Shown: piece by piece, positions 11,365 to 22,347 of the stretch
Position numbering within the stretch: the stretch's first letter is position 1
How the letters are laid out: each line of letters starts with the position of its first letter
Source of the DNA: Diplolepis rosae
Taxonomy: Eukaryota > Arthropoda > Insecta > Hymenoptera > Diplolepididae
Assembly: GCA_030998225.1 (NCBI GenBank)
Contig: JAPYXD010000403.1
Location: 1,364,001-1,428,000 of the forward strand
Direction of reading: 5' to 3'
DNA length: 64,000 bases
Notes under the pieces: generated by a model
Seen by the model: the letters and a program-made list of their open reading frames with translations, nothing else
What the model was told of the DNA's origin: nothing
Databases searched by the model: none
Translations under genes and position numbers: made by a program

Positions 11365-12164
11365 AAATTCCAATTCTGCTATTTTCATTCATCGTCAAAA
11401 ATCTATTCTCATAAATTTTCAGACCAATTCCTACAATATTAAAAACCTCCAGTGCGTCGTCAAGAATACCTTCTACACAGTCTCTAATCCTTATGTTCAT
11501 AACACTCCGTTCATCTTGCACGCATCTTTACAAATTTTTTTCTCTGCTCTTTTCTCTCGGTTTCCTTCCATATAACCAAAACTACGTAGACACCATACCC
11601 CCTACCCTCCAACCCTTTTTCTCAACATGTCTCTATAAGTATACTTCATAAATAACTTCAGTCCTTCTTAAAATCTCTGTGAGAATAGTGTCATTGAAAA
11701 ATTTGTGATCAAAAGGAGAAATTTTTCACTTAATTTCCACCATTTTTCAGTGCAACATACCACCAATGCACATTCAAGCCACATAAAGGTTAGTAAGTTT
11801 ACAAATACGTAACTCATTTCCACACATCCCTATTTTTTGAGACGCGAAAATTCAGATACCCGAGCGATAAGATTTAAGTTTCGTCTTCGTTTTATAGTTT
11901 GTACAAGCTATATCTATCACACGTACTATTTTTTAAGTTTCTCCCCTTGGTATTTCTACAGGAAAAAAATTTCATTGTACAGTTTTTATTTGTATTTTGT
12001 TGGAAATTTGGTTATTTAGATCAATTTTATAGTTTCACACCTGCACTTCTTGCATATCATATTTACCACAATGTTCATCGGTCACACGTGAAAAAGTGTT
12101 TTGAGTTTCTTCCTTTGTATTTTTTATAGAAATAAAGTCTCAACGATTAGGACTCCAATCTGAT

Positions 12165-12334
12165 TCGAACCAAACGCTCAACATCCATCAGTTTGGTGTT
12201 GGTTCAAATCTTTAAAATTTGTTTATTTAAACGAATTATTCAGATTGTGAATTTTAATTGTTTATTTAAAATATCGATCTTATCTTTTCTAAAGGTTTAT
12301 TCGAACCAAACGCTCAACATCCATCAGTTTGGTG
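12165..12334 (+). repeat. 135-bp tandem repeat array, left part
   Basis: TTCGAACCAAACGCTCAACA and the following 15 bases start units at 12165, 12300 and, after the E1 insertion, 16199. Unit length is 135-136 bp. Each start holds a small hairpin (ACCAAAC...GTTTGGT). The sequence adjoins the Penelope 3' end, so it may be part of a Penelope terminal repeat. Confidence 0.75.
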
Positions 12335-12601
12335 CACGGAGAAAAATAGTTGAAGTAATTTTACTCAACTCTGTCGATTAAACTTGGGACATAAGGACAT
12401 TTGAACATCTATTAAATCCTAGTCGGGTAAAATCAATTTGATATATACCTAATTCACCCAAAGTGAATAACAATAAGCGTTACATAGGGAATAGTAAGGA
12501 GTTGAGTAAAACGTTATCGACGACAGGGCACCAACATGCGTCAGTGGGTTAACATGAAATGTATAAGTATATGACCGACGCTTGAGATGCTTCAAACCGT
12601 A

Positions 12602-14033
12602 AGGTAAAAGCACCAATAGCCGGACGTCTAAGGAAATGTCATTCAATTTTTTGTATTAATTGTTCTAAATGTGATGCGGAATCAACAATTGCCGCGATTA
12701 TTTTGATGTATGTGTCCTCCCTACTATAACAAAAAGTCCAGAGTTGTGTTAAATCTGAATAATCCATTTTAATAATTCTTTTCATTAAATAATGCTCTGG
12801 AGCCAATTGCCGGACGGGTAAAGTGAATTGATCCAATAGCCGGACAGCGCTGCACCAATACTCGGACAAGAGAATATTATAATTTGATTGATATGGATTT
12901 GATATTTTTTAAGCATAATAAACACTGGGAAATATTTACAGAAACATTTTTTAGGTCTGCGCTTATAAAAAAAAGTATTGAAAGGATTTTACAAATAGAA
13001 TATATTATATTTAGAGCTTGCAGCATTAATTGACAATCGTTTTTGCCTTATATCCACAATCGCATTAATAATATCCGCTTTGGTATAAAGCTTTTTAATC
13101 TTTTTTTCTGATACTTTTTCCATGATCTATAATAAAGACACCAAATACATAAAACCCAGAAAATACATATGTTAAAATGAAAATACTTTCTCAAAATATC
13201 AGATTTTCAGCAAATTCATAATTCAAACATTATTTCTTTAAAAAATTATTCATTATCAATCATACTTTATCATTATTATTGAAAATTATCATTCAAAAAG
13301 ATCAAAAAGTGGGGAAATTTCACTCTGAAATCCATATTTTCATTGTTCTCAATGTAAAATCAACAAGAAAATAAACGTCAAATGTCAATTGAGGTTGGAT
13401 TTCATATTTGACTAATTAAAATATGTTTAAAATAATTTACCTAATATTTTATCAGATAGATATCTTCTATGAAGTGAAGACAATCAAATACTTACCACAT
13501 TTCTCGAAAATATCAACAGCACTTTTTAAAATTCACATTCGTTTTTGTAATAACCTTCTCGTCCGGTGACTAGAGCGAAAACAAAATAAGTGCAATGTAA
13601 CTCCGGACACGCGTTCGGTTATTAGGCAAAATGAATATTCATTGACCTAATAACCGGATTTAGAATATTTAATAAAAGTAAAATTTTTTTTAATTTTGAA
13701 AAATATTATGATGTAGATAAAGCATTTGACTTAAGTGTAACACGTATTAAAATGAAAAATGAGGGTAAATGTAAATGTTATTTGCTTAACAAAGATAACG
13801 TGTCAGTTAGTTTATAGAGCAGATTTCGCTACACTTCGTCCAGCCTTGTGCTTCAGTAGAGAAATTTTTTTTTCTTGGTGAAGTTTTAATTTTTAATTCA
13901 ACAAATTTTTCACTTCTTTAAAGTGTACGTTTCGAGGTTTGTATACGGTACACCAAAATAGCGATAAGTGATTCGTAAATCTCTAATTTTGAGAAAAATT
14001 CATGGCTCTGTCCGGCTATTGGTGCTTTTACCT
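12602..14033 (-). mobile_element. pogo-like DNA transposon, decayed
   Basis: 1432 bp bounded by perfect 24-bp inverted repeats starting AGGTAAAAGCACCAATAGCC, with TA duplicated on both sides (12600-12601 and 14034-14035). The matching empty TA is seen in the second E1 copy (26565-26566). Variants of the CCAATAGCCGGAC core recur inside each end (about 12790, 12830-12870 and 13600-13660), suggesting subterminal transposase sites. A psq-type helix-turn-helix remnant on the minus strand supports the pogo group. Confidence 0.85.
12989..13123 (-). pseudogene. pogo transposase N-terminus (psq HTH), 44 aa
   Basis: ATG at 13123-13121, TAA at 12991-12989. The peptide has the pipsqueak-type pattern KKLYTKADIINAIVDIRQ followed by LSINAASSKYNI, i.e. 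a basic start, a helix, then the AA..Y.I recognition-helix start. The rest of the transposase, with its DDE domain, is missing or unrecognisable. A minus-strand frame at 12639-12869 may hold C-terminal scraps but overlaps the subterminal repeats. Confidence 0.65.
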
Positions 14034-14771
14034 TAGTTGGGTAAAATGAGCATCGGGCATATTATTTGAACTGGCAATGGTATGGTTCTCTTAAATAAAA
14101 AAAAATTCTTACCTCGAGTCTACCAATAGTCATCCGGTACATATATAAACAACATACAAATACATTCACACCATCCAGGCGTAGCCAATCACATTTAAAA
14201 TCACACATACACTTAAACGTATAACCTTAGATATATAAACCTAATAACTACACACTTATATATAGTACGATACGCTTTCGTCGAATCACGCATACGCTCG
14301 CTTACACTGCTGAAATATAAAACTTGTAACTTTCTTATATAGTGACTGCCTGAGTTATTCAGAGCTTATGAGAGTAAGTGCCGTCAACAAAATTTTTGAG
14401 CCTTACTCAAGTAAAAATAAATCAACGTTTTTCATAAATGATTAATAAAATATTTTTAAAAATTAATATAATTAATCAATTATTATAATCATGATTATTA
14501 ATATATATAATATAATTATTAAATTACATTTAGTATACATTTTTATTATAACGACATATGAAGTTTAGTGAAACTAAATTTTCAAATGTAGATTAAAAAA
14601 TTGCATTATTATCAAGAAGTATCTTGTATAAAAACATTTAAAAGAAGTTTCTTTGATTTTCCGTGTTTTATATTTTCAAAATATGGATTTTACATTTGCG
14701 AATTCCAAATTATTATTCTGCCTGAGTAATTTATGTGATGTTTCATATTTTATGTAATACACTTATCGATT

Positions 14772-15634
14772 TGCTACGTCAGAAACGTAACACTTCTCTC
14801 TTTTAAAAGATCTCCTCGTTTTATGTAAGGATCGGAAGGATCCTCTCTAAGGGATGAGGAATAGTCAGTAAATGAGAAGGGTTGATCATATAAATATATT
14901 TATTAACAAAAGTATTTTAAGTGAGCACCATGGAAAAGATAGACATGAATATAGAAAATTTAAAATACTTAGTGATTACCCTGCGTTGGAACTTGGTCGG
15001 TGATGTAATGAGTCCAGTAGATTGGATGTTAATACTTGAGTCGTCACTTATAGATGTTGAGATAATTTCAGTCAGATTGGAAATTGTGGTCTAGCCGGTT
15101 AAGATAGTCGATTCTCTGATCCCAGGTTTTAGAGAGAATTTGGAAGGCGATTCCCTTTCACTTTTTACAGTCGTTGAACTTGGCGTCGAATTAGAACTGG
15201 TCCGACTAGCGGTGAATAATTTGATGAGACTGGACTGAACTGCACTGACTGGACTGAACTCGCGGTAAGAAGTGACGACACTGAACTGCACTCGCGTTGG
15301 TTACATTTTAGAAATCGGACGTTGACTAAGCGACTGAACTGAACTCTACTGGAACCTTCGCCTTTTATAGGCCCAAAGTATGTCAATCATGGTGGGGGTA
15401 AAACACCAGGTATGCTACCCTTTCCATATTTGGTATTGAAGCTTAAGATCGGATGAGTTGCCTTCTCCGATGACTCACGCGCCGATGAAATTTATTACCT
15501 GGCATTAATGTCACAGCCAAATATATCAATATCTTGAGTCGATATAATCACGCACGCGGTAATGTTGCCTTGATCCCTTCATTGGTTCCTTAATTTGTTT
15601 GTTACTCTAGGTGGTAGAGTCGCGGGACGTGACA
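14772..15634. repeat. solo LTR, family S, copy 1
   Basis: 863 bp from TGCTACGTCAG to GGGACGTGACA with a 4-bp target duplication GATT on both sides (14768-14771 and 15635-15638). It shares CCTCGTTTTATGTAAGGATC-type internal sequence and both termini with 28486-29248. A 4-bp duplication and TG...CA ends fit Gypsy or related LTR families. It splits E1 copy 1. No coding sequence. Confidence 0.85.
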
Positions 15635-16095
15635 GATTTTTTTGTTGTTGAAATTTTCATAATATCAATTTAATTTTAAGAATTTAAGTTTTTGAAATTA
15701 AAAATTTTTTATGTGTGCCCAAGGCGCAGATTACTTTCATTCGTTCTTGCGTGAATAGATGTAGCTGTTGGAATAAATCTTGCGATTCACGGTTTACTCA
15801 ACTCTCGATTGAAGCGTAGAGTAGAATGAACGGAAAGCTCTACTATTTTTGTGATTTAATAAAAGATTGGTTTTTTATAGTTATACTACGAGTAATAATA
15901 TATATATTTAAAAAATTTTAATGCACGCTTTCATACTTCACCCTACACTCCTGAATTTTACTCAACTTTGATTCATTTTTAAGCATATAATATATCACAA
16001 ATAATTGCAATGATACTAAATAACTTCTAACTTGTCCATATGTCCCAAGTTTGATCGGAATTTGAGTAAAATTACTTTAACTATTTTTCTCCGTG

Positions 16096-16235
16096 TGTTG
16101 GTTCAAATCTTTAAAATTTGTTTATTTAAATGAATTATTCAAATTGTTAATTTTAATTGTTTATTCAAAATATTGATCTAATCTTTTCTAAAGGTTTATT
16201 CGAACCAAACGCTCAACATCCATCAGTTTGGTGTA
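16096..16235 (+). repeat. 135-bp tandem repeat array, right part
   Basis: Continuation of the array interrupted by E1. It starts with the duplicated TG and completes the second unit. A third unit begins at 16199 with the same CCAAAC...GTTTGG hairpin. Confidence 0.75.
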
Positions 16236-16529
16236 GATTCGAATCGTCCACTCAATTAGTTTATTCACGTTGGTTATTTTAACGGTTAATTTTTATTTAA
16301 CAATCGACTCTAGCGTTGGGAATCAATCAAGTCAGCTTTCAATGCGTTCACATACCACCTTTTAATGTGGTGCCTTAGGTTGTCTTGGATTAGCGAATGT
16401 ATGCATTCTTGTAAGTGATTTTAGGAAGGTAATCCTAACGTAAGTTTTATAAAAAAATTGTTTGAGGTTTTCTCTATTTTACATCAGCGGCTTCAATTTC
16501 GGTCTGTAACGTCCTGCGTCCATTAAAAA
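16236..16529. other. non-coding, no assigned feature
   Basis: AT-rich. Only short hairpins (for example ACCACCTTTTAATGTGGT near 16354) are visible. Confidence 0.5.
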
Positions 16530-16960
16530 CTTTTCATTATTTTATTATTTTCTATAAGCAATAACTTGGCAATATTTTATTTTATATTTTCTTCGAAATT
16601 TTGATCTTAAAGATGTAAATATTTTAGCTCAATATCTTTCCCAAATACAGTATAGATTCAAAAACCTTTTAAGAACATGTGCAGCTGCGTCAATATAAAT
16701 ATTTGAATTTTTCTTAGCAATCGGTAAAAGTAATAAACTTGCACTTTGAAACTTTGACCAAAATATACAGCCCACAATCGTATTACTTTTTAGATATTTC
16801 TATTTACTATCCTCTTGTTAATAAATGCATAAAACTTCATAGAGCTATAGCAGTATATAGCTTAGCGATTAGCAATTTCCGGAAATATCGTAAATAGCTT
16901 AGGCTAATGGTCAAAAGGGCCCGCGCTTGTACCACGCCCAAGTAAATACAAATAAAGTAC
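16530..16960 (+). repeat. left arm of long inverted repeat
   Basis: Inverted counterpart of 20030-20350. See the element entry for the shared blocks. Confidence 0.55.
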
Positions 16961-18115
16961 ATTGTATTCACTCCGCTTCGAAAATAGAATAGGCTATATA
17001 TAATAGAAAATAAAAATTCTTGATAAGAATGTTGAAATATTAAGAATCTAGTTTTAAATTAATATTGTTTATTTTTATGTTATTCAGTATGCAATGAATA
17101 AAAAAATAAAAATAAACTATTATATTAGCTAATAAAGGAATAGTAATTTGAATCTAATTTTTATGTGAAATAATGTTTCAAATTTATAGAATGTAGACAA
17201 AAAACAATGGCAAAATATTAAAAATTATTATTAAAATTTACTAAAAGATATTCATAAACTCTTTTATCAATTCTAAAAAAGGTTAAAGTATCAATTTACA
17301 TGATATGTATTTGAATTTATTCACAATGTATTTCAATAGTAACTTTACAAACATTACTATCTTACCTTCACAAAAATATATATATCCACTCTTGATAAAC
17401 ATATTTTTTAGTTCGAAAATTTTAAAAACGAAACTTATTTGCAAAAGATCTAGTTTGATTTGCTACTAATGTCAGAATACATAAGATTATAAGCTAAGTA
17501 CTAGAAAAATTAACAATTTAAGTTAATGAAAATACTGTTATTAAAGATTTTAAATAATAGAAATGTTCTGTTTTACCGACAATACTTCATATTCGGATAT
17601 GTCTTTTATAAATAACTTTGCGTATATTTTCCAAATGAACAAACTCAGCTTCTAATATGTAAATCTTTACACTTATTTTTTTATAAATAAGAAGTTTATA
17701 TAAAAATGAAAAATCACAAACTTTCAGAACTACTTTTTATATTTTATCAAATAAATTCACAAGAGAAAACTTATATTAAATTTACCCGTTTAGATTTATA
17801 ATTTTGTATATTTAACAAACATATTCGTTGTTTAGTTTGAATGTTATGATGTTTATGTTTATTTAAAAAACCAATTACAGAATAAAAATTAACCTTATGT
17901 AATAATGATTCTTTTGAATTTTGAAAGGAAGAATATTTAATTAAATGTAAATTAACGAGTTTGTAAGTTAAATTTAGATATAAATGAATTATACTGTAGT
18001 TTAACTTTTCCATTATTTAAATTTAACGAAATCTGTAAACAGAATTATTTAAATAATTCATTTTTAACACATTTTATTTAAGAATATACGTGTAGGACCA
18101 TCTCTTGGGAAATCG
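16961..18115. other. very AT-rich non-coding interior
   Basis: About 1.15 kb with no ORF that looks coding. The minus-strand frame at 17771-18013 is low-complexity and is not supported. Confidence 0.5.
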
Positions 18116-19919
18116 ATGAACTTGGAAAAGTTTGGCAACACCTACAAGGCCCGACTCAATGGGTCAGCCCTTAGAATTTTCGCCTACTATTGCGGGGGCG
18201 TAACTAGTCACAATAGCTATTCAACCAATCATAAAACAAAACCTAGTATTCTCAATTCCCCTAAAAGATTTTCAGGTAGAAAGGGAAAAAAGGAAGAAAA
18301 AAATGTTAAAAGAAAATATTACGGAGTTTCCACATCGTTTTTTTTAAGTCATCAGGAGGTTCCAAACTGCCCAAATTCATCATATTTCCCAGGATTCATT
18401 TCTTATCAAGGAATTCTACTAGCGAAAAATAAAAAAGTAAGTTAAATTTAAATAACTGTGTCTCTCTACATCTTTTCTCTAACCTATCTGTATATTATTT
18501 TAATTATATTTTATTTTATTACAAATGTTTGGGTGCTGGCAATCACTCCAGTATCAAAATTTGTACATTGTTGCTTCCTTCCCATCCAAATCCTAGAATT
18601 AAGGACAAAGTGGCGTGCTCCCTTTTATGGAAATAGTACGACTGTCCGAAATTCGCCTTGTTCTTTCCCATTTTTATATTTTGTATGACGTTTTTATTTT
18701 CTATTTTGGTTAAGAATAATTTAAGAACAGATTTCCCGGGTTATTGGAATTAATTTTCCACACCCGAAACTAACATAATAATTATATTCTCTTCAAGAAT
18801 ATAATTATTAATTACTTAAAAGCAACTTTTATCTTGTGTGTTTTTAGACGTCACATAAGAGTATTTAATTTTTATGCGTTTCGCGCATCACATCATCAAG
18901 GTCTGGATTCCTAGGTTATAGTGCGTGGGCGTTGACCTAAAATAAGGGATCAACACTCGTTGATCACTATTGAAATAATATTTTTGCATGGTGCGTTTTC
19001 GGACGTAACATAGTAAACATTTTTGGAGGTCCCGGGGGGATAGCTTGACTACAGATGATTGTGAAGGGTTGCGAATCATAACGAAGTCTTCTCCACGTTT
19101 TTTTGTTAAATCTGTGAAATTTCGTATGATAAGGACCTTAGCCTTAAAAATGAAATATTAAATAAGAATTTTTTAGAACTCAACGAAAAATATACAAAAG
19201 TAATAGAGAATCAAGGGGAAATTTTGAAGTTGGTAAAAAATTTAAATTTGGTGTAACAAAATTATAACGTCTTCTCATTACACATTTTAGTAGATGTTCG
19301 TGAATCTGAGAAAAAACGAAAAATTAAAAAACGCAAATATTCCCGCCAGACTCGGGAAAGGCTTCGCAAAAGGAAACAGGAGCTACAGAGAGTATTCGAT
19401 CGTGAAGGATTGAACCTTGTTGCAACGTATAAGGACGTTACGGGCTGTCCTTCCTTGAAATATGGAAAAATTAAAAAACCTCAGATTACGAGCAGCATCT
19501 ATTTACGCGACAAAATCAATTTAGAAAACTTTGGATTTGAGCTGCAAAAGACGCCGATAATAGCGCCTTCGATTACAGCACCACCTGTAATATCCCTACT
19601 TACACCACCTTTAGTGTGCCTTATCACACCCCCGCACTCGGGTATAGGATTTAAGCCTACTAGTAAATTGGAGGAAAACCGAATAACGCAAACCATCGAT
19701 TTTAATAAAGAACAAATTTTCGAAAGTAGTAACCAATTGTACTTCCCGCCCGGAAGGAGGATCATTACGACTCAAAACATAGAATTTTATCGTCGAGTTT
19801 TTGGGGAAAATTATTTCTATTTCCCTAATATAAGTGCGCCAATAGAGAAAAATATTCAAAATAAAGAGCTTAGAGCTGAACTAAGAGATATTTTCGGAGA
19901 ATCTGATATATCAGATTAG
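18116..19919 (+). CDS. unrecognised protein, probably three exons
   Basis: Proposed exons: 18116-18436 (Met start, 107 codons, ending at the donor AA|GTAAGT), 19134-19232 (acceptor ATAAG, donor GTAAAA) and 19311-19919 (TAG stop at 19917-19919). All joins are phase 0, which gives about 340 residues. Exon 2 is a coiled-coil-like stretch (NEILNKNFLELNEKYTKVIE). Exon 3 opens very basic (KKRKIKKRKYSRQTRERL), has a proline-rich middle (ITAPPVISLLTPPLV) and ends acidic (IFGESDISD). Unspliced, exons 2 and 3 share one frame broken only by the TAA at 19254, so a plain nonsense mutation is the alternative. AATAAA follows the stop by 24 bases. I recognise no family. The basic start followed by an acidic tail would suit a nucleic-acid-binding structural protein, but that is a guess. 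Confidence 0.45.
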
Positions 19920-19943
19920 GAATTTTTGTAAATGATAGGCCAT

Positions 19944-19949
19944 AATAAA
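19944..19949 (+). promoter_or_regulatory. polyadenylation signal AATAAA
   Basis: AATAAA 24 bases after the stop of the unassigned gene. It supports a genuine 3' exon, although AATAAA is common by chance in sequence this AT-rich. Confidence 0.5.
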
Positions 19950-20029
19950 TTTATTTTATAGGAATCCGAAGTCCAATTTATTCCTATAGAATAGTATACC
20001 CAACTTGCTCAATTAATTTTCCCTTTTGA

Positions 20030-20350
20030 GTGACAGCCTAAGCTGTTTATGATTTCCTGTAATGGCTAAATACTGGACTATTTACTACTTGTATTTGTTT
20101 GGAGTTTTATGAATTTATCTTGTTAGAGGCTGGTAGACGTTTGTATTTGAAAAGGAAATACGATTGTGGGCGACGCGTTTTGGTCGAAATATAGAGGTAC
20201 AAAGTTTATTATATTTTATGATAATCTAAGTAAATTTTCGGTATTCATATTGGTGCAGCTGCGTTTCGAATTTATCTTGAAAGGTTTCTAGTCTTAGCTA
20301 TTTACAAAAGATTGAGAAATTCGTCGAAAGGTATAAAATAATTTATAATG
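20030..20350 (-). repeat. right arm of long inverted repeat
   Basis: Inverted homologue of 16530-16960, closing the segment that holds the unassigned gene. Confidence 0.55.
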
Positions 20351-20440
20351 TAAAACCGCTCTTAAAATTTGGAGAAATAGTAAAGAAATATTAGATTTGG
20401 AGAAAAAAAAGAAAGTAAGTAATTTCAGAAGACGTCACAA

Positions 20441-20772
20441 TAATATGCTTGAACTCTTCTTATAGATGAAGTAATCTAAATTTCAAAGAAATTTATCTAC
20501 TGTTGAAGGATTCATCCTTGAAGTGTACATTATATACAATTTGAATATACAATATATGTATAATTTCAGAACTTAATACATGTTTTCGATAGGAATACAT
20601 GCAATTTAATTTCTCTGCAATCCTAATGCAAAGATTAGTATGGAGTTATTTGAAATAATATGCATGAACTCTTCTTATAGATGAAGTAATCTAAATTTCA
20701 AAGAAATTTATCTACTGTTGAAGGATTCATCCTTGAAGTGTACATTATATATAATTTAAATATACAATATAT
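20441..20772 (+). repeat. direct duplication, about 115 bp at 216-bp spacing
   Basis: The block from TAATATGC to ATATACAATATATGTAT at 20441-20556 recurs at 20657-20772 with very few differences, so the duplication is recent. No coding content. Confidence 0.8.
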
Positions 20773-21037
20773 GTATATAATATATTTAAATTATTTTGGG
20801 TTTAGGCAGTAGGTTAAATAAAAATTTTCTATAAACTGTGTTCGCCGGGAAAAGAATATTTGATTTCAATGTTGACGATAAGAAATGGTACAACCAAGGA
20901 CCATAATTTCTATTTTAAAATATATGTAATAGACAAAGAGATAGAGTATATTAATTTTAATATTTAATGGAAGAATTAGATGAAATTAATTGTAAAGCTG
21001 AAGTATAAGAAAATAATTTTAGTAATTTATTTATTAT

Positions 21038-21362
21038 TTTAAAGAATTTGAAAATCTTTCTGTGGAAAAAATGACGCTTTCGACTGCGCTGGGATTCGAG
21101 CCCAGGTCTTTCGATTGCCGGTCGACTGCTCTGACCACTGAGCTACACAGGCGTCCGACATCCCTTTCTCCACAGGAAGATCTCCTTATATCGCCTAGTG
21201 GCTCAGCCTTGCGGCTGTAAATGATTTCAAATTAATTAGTTGAGTTTGAAATTTTAGTCACTGCCTACATGTCGACCGGCAATCGAAAGACCTGGGCTCG
21301 AATCCCAGCGCAGTCGAAAGCGTCATTTTTTCCACAGAAAGATTTTCAAATTCTTTAAAATA
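21038..21362. repeat. palindrome built from two inverted tRNA-like sequences
   Basis: 21038-21126 and 21270-21362 are near-perfect inverted copies covering the 3' half of a tRNA-like unit plus its TTTCTGTGGAAAAA flank. A second inverted pair surrounds them (GTTGAGTTTGAAATTTT near 21239, mirrored near 21480-21500). The result is a nested hairpin inside the left foldback arm. Confidence 0.7.
21082..21152 (-). tRNA. tRNA-like pseudogene / SINE head (Ala-GGC-like)
   Basis: 71 nt folding as a cloverleaf: acceptor GCCTGTG/CGCAGTC with one mismatch, D stem GCTC/GAGC, T stem CTGGG/CCCAG. The A box TAGCTCAGTGG and B box GGCTCGAATCC match the pol III promoter consensus. The anticodon position reads GGC, but position 33 is C, not the near-universal U, and one anticodon-stem pair is broken. 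The 3' half also occurs inverted nearby. This points to a SINE or pseudogene, not a working tRNA. Confidence 0.5.
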
Positions 21363-22347
21363 TTAAATTTATTTGCATTATTTGCGATATAAGAGTTTGA
21401 AATTGTCTACGAGGACACCTGTCGACAACGTATCCTATCTGACACGCGACTAGTGATCCTCCGATAATGTAGGCAGTGACAAAAATTTCAAACTCAACTA
21501 ATTAATTTATTTATTATTTATAATTTTTTTAGCCTAATTAAAAATATTTTAAACTTAAGGTCATGTGCACAGACCTGAAGGACATAAACACGGAGGTCTG
21601 CACATAAGTATTTTTTTGAAAAATTATAAATTGTGAAAATGAATCTCAGGAAAACTAAACTGCTCTTATGGTACAATTTAACATACCCTTGAAAATAGTT
21701 TCAAAAAATGAATGCACCTCTTCGCAATTCTTCGCGTTAAAGTGAAAACTGTATTTTATTACAAGTATAACGAAAAAAATTTGTTTTCCAATTGTACTTC
21801 GCTTTATGTTCAATTAAATTTACTTCTGATATGTGATAAAGAAAAATAGTTTATCAGTGGAACTTTTTCTAAAATTACGATAAAAAATTCAAGTTTTTGT
21901 GTTCGAAATATTAAATAAAATAATTTTTGTAATATTTAAAAGTGGTTGCATAAAATTTTATTTATTGGAAGCTATTTTTTTTAAGACCGGAAAATGAGCG
22001 AGAACTTTTTTAGAATATTAAAGTGGTCACTTTGAATTCATCTATCTTCATTTGTTTCTAAAATCGTATGACTGCTTTCAGCGACATATTGCTTTATGCT
22101 TTTCTGAATGCAGAAAACATTTTTGTGCGAAAGAAAAAATTGATTGCAAGTATTTTCTTCATTTCATAATATTTCCATTTCTAATTTATGTGTTGTATTC
22201 TTTTGGAATGCATGCGGTAAGTTTTTCTTCCTTCCATTTCTTAGCTTGCGTTTTTTTCACTCAGTTCGGTTTTTTTTTCAATTTGTACGCGTTTTTATCG
22301 CCTATGTAGATTCGTTTTGAATTGAGGTCTTTTATTTTCCCCACATC

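Larger units (their letters stand above)
9494..12140 (+). mobile_element. Penelope-like retroelement, internally deleted
   Basis: In plus-strand order: N-terminal domain (9497-9703), start of RT (9717-9842), an inserted DD41D mariner fragment (9844-10580), the C-terminal RT region (10586-11060), the GIY-YIG endonuclease (11066-11364) and a 3' repeat region to about 12140. The central RT with its catalytic aspartates is missing and its place is occupied by the mariner fragment. Further frameshifts occur at about 10973 and 11065. Confidence 0.8.
12335..16095. mobile_element. TIR element E1, copy 1 (non-autonomous, with nested insertions)
   Basis: Both ends carry an inverted repeat of about 75 bp beginning CACGGAGAAAAATAGTT, with CTCCGTG at 16095. 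The flanks duplicate TG, and rejoining them restores the 135-bp tandem repeat exactly, which proves the insertion. Without the nested pogo-like element (12602-14033) and solo LTR (14772-15634) it is about 1.46 kb and has no ORF. A second copy at 26539-28331 lacks both nested insertions. The superfamily is not identified. Confidence 0.8.
16530..20350 (+). mobile_element. unclassified segment bounded by long diverged inverted repeats
   Basis: The left arm (about 16530-16960) and right arm (about 20030-20350) are inverted homologues. Shared blocks in the same order include AATACGATTGTGGG, TTTTGGTC, AGTTTATTA, a TTCATATTG-like block before GCAGCTGC, and AGCCTAAGCT. Identity looks like roughly 60-70% by eye, so the pair is old. 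The interior is very AT-rich from 16960 to 18100 and then carries an apparent spliced gene with a poly-A signal. No transposase or RT motif is seen. It could be an unknown large TIR element, or an accidental inverted duplication around a host gene. Confidence 0.5.

Noticed and set aside
15091..15386. minus-strand frames of 66 and 73 codons
   Set aside because: They lie inside a solo LTR and have serine-rich translations from repeated GTCAGT-type words.
21082..21152. functional tRNA-Ala gene
   Set aside because: Position 33 is not U, the anticodon and acceptor stems each have a mismatch, and half the unit is duplicated inverted. A SINE or pseudogene fits better.
22052..22309. 85-codon frame present in both foldback arms
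   Set aside because: Its repetition only reflects the inverted arms. The composition is hydrophobic/cysteine-rich low-complexity with no domain.
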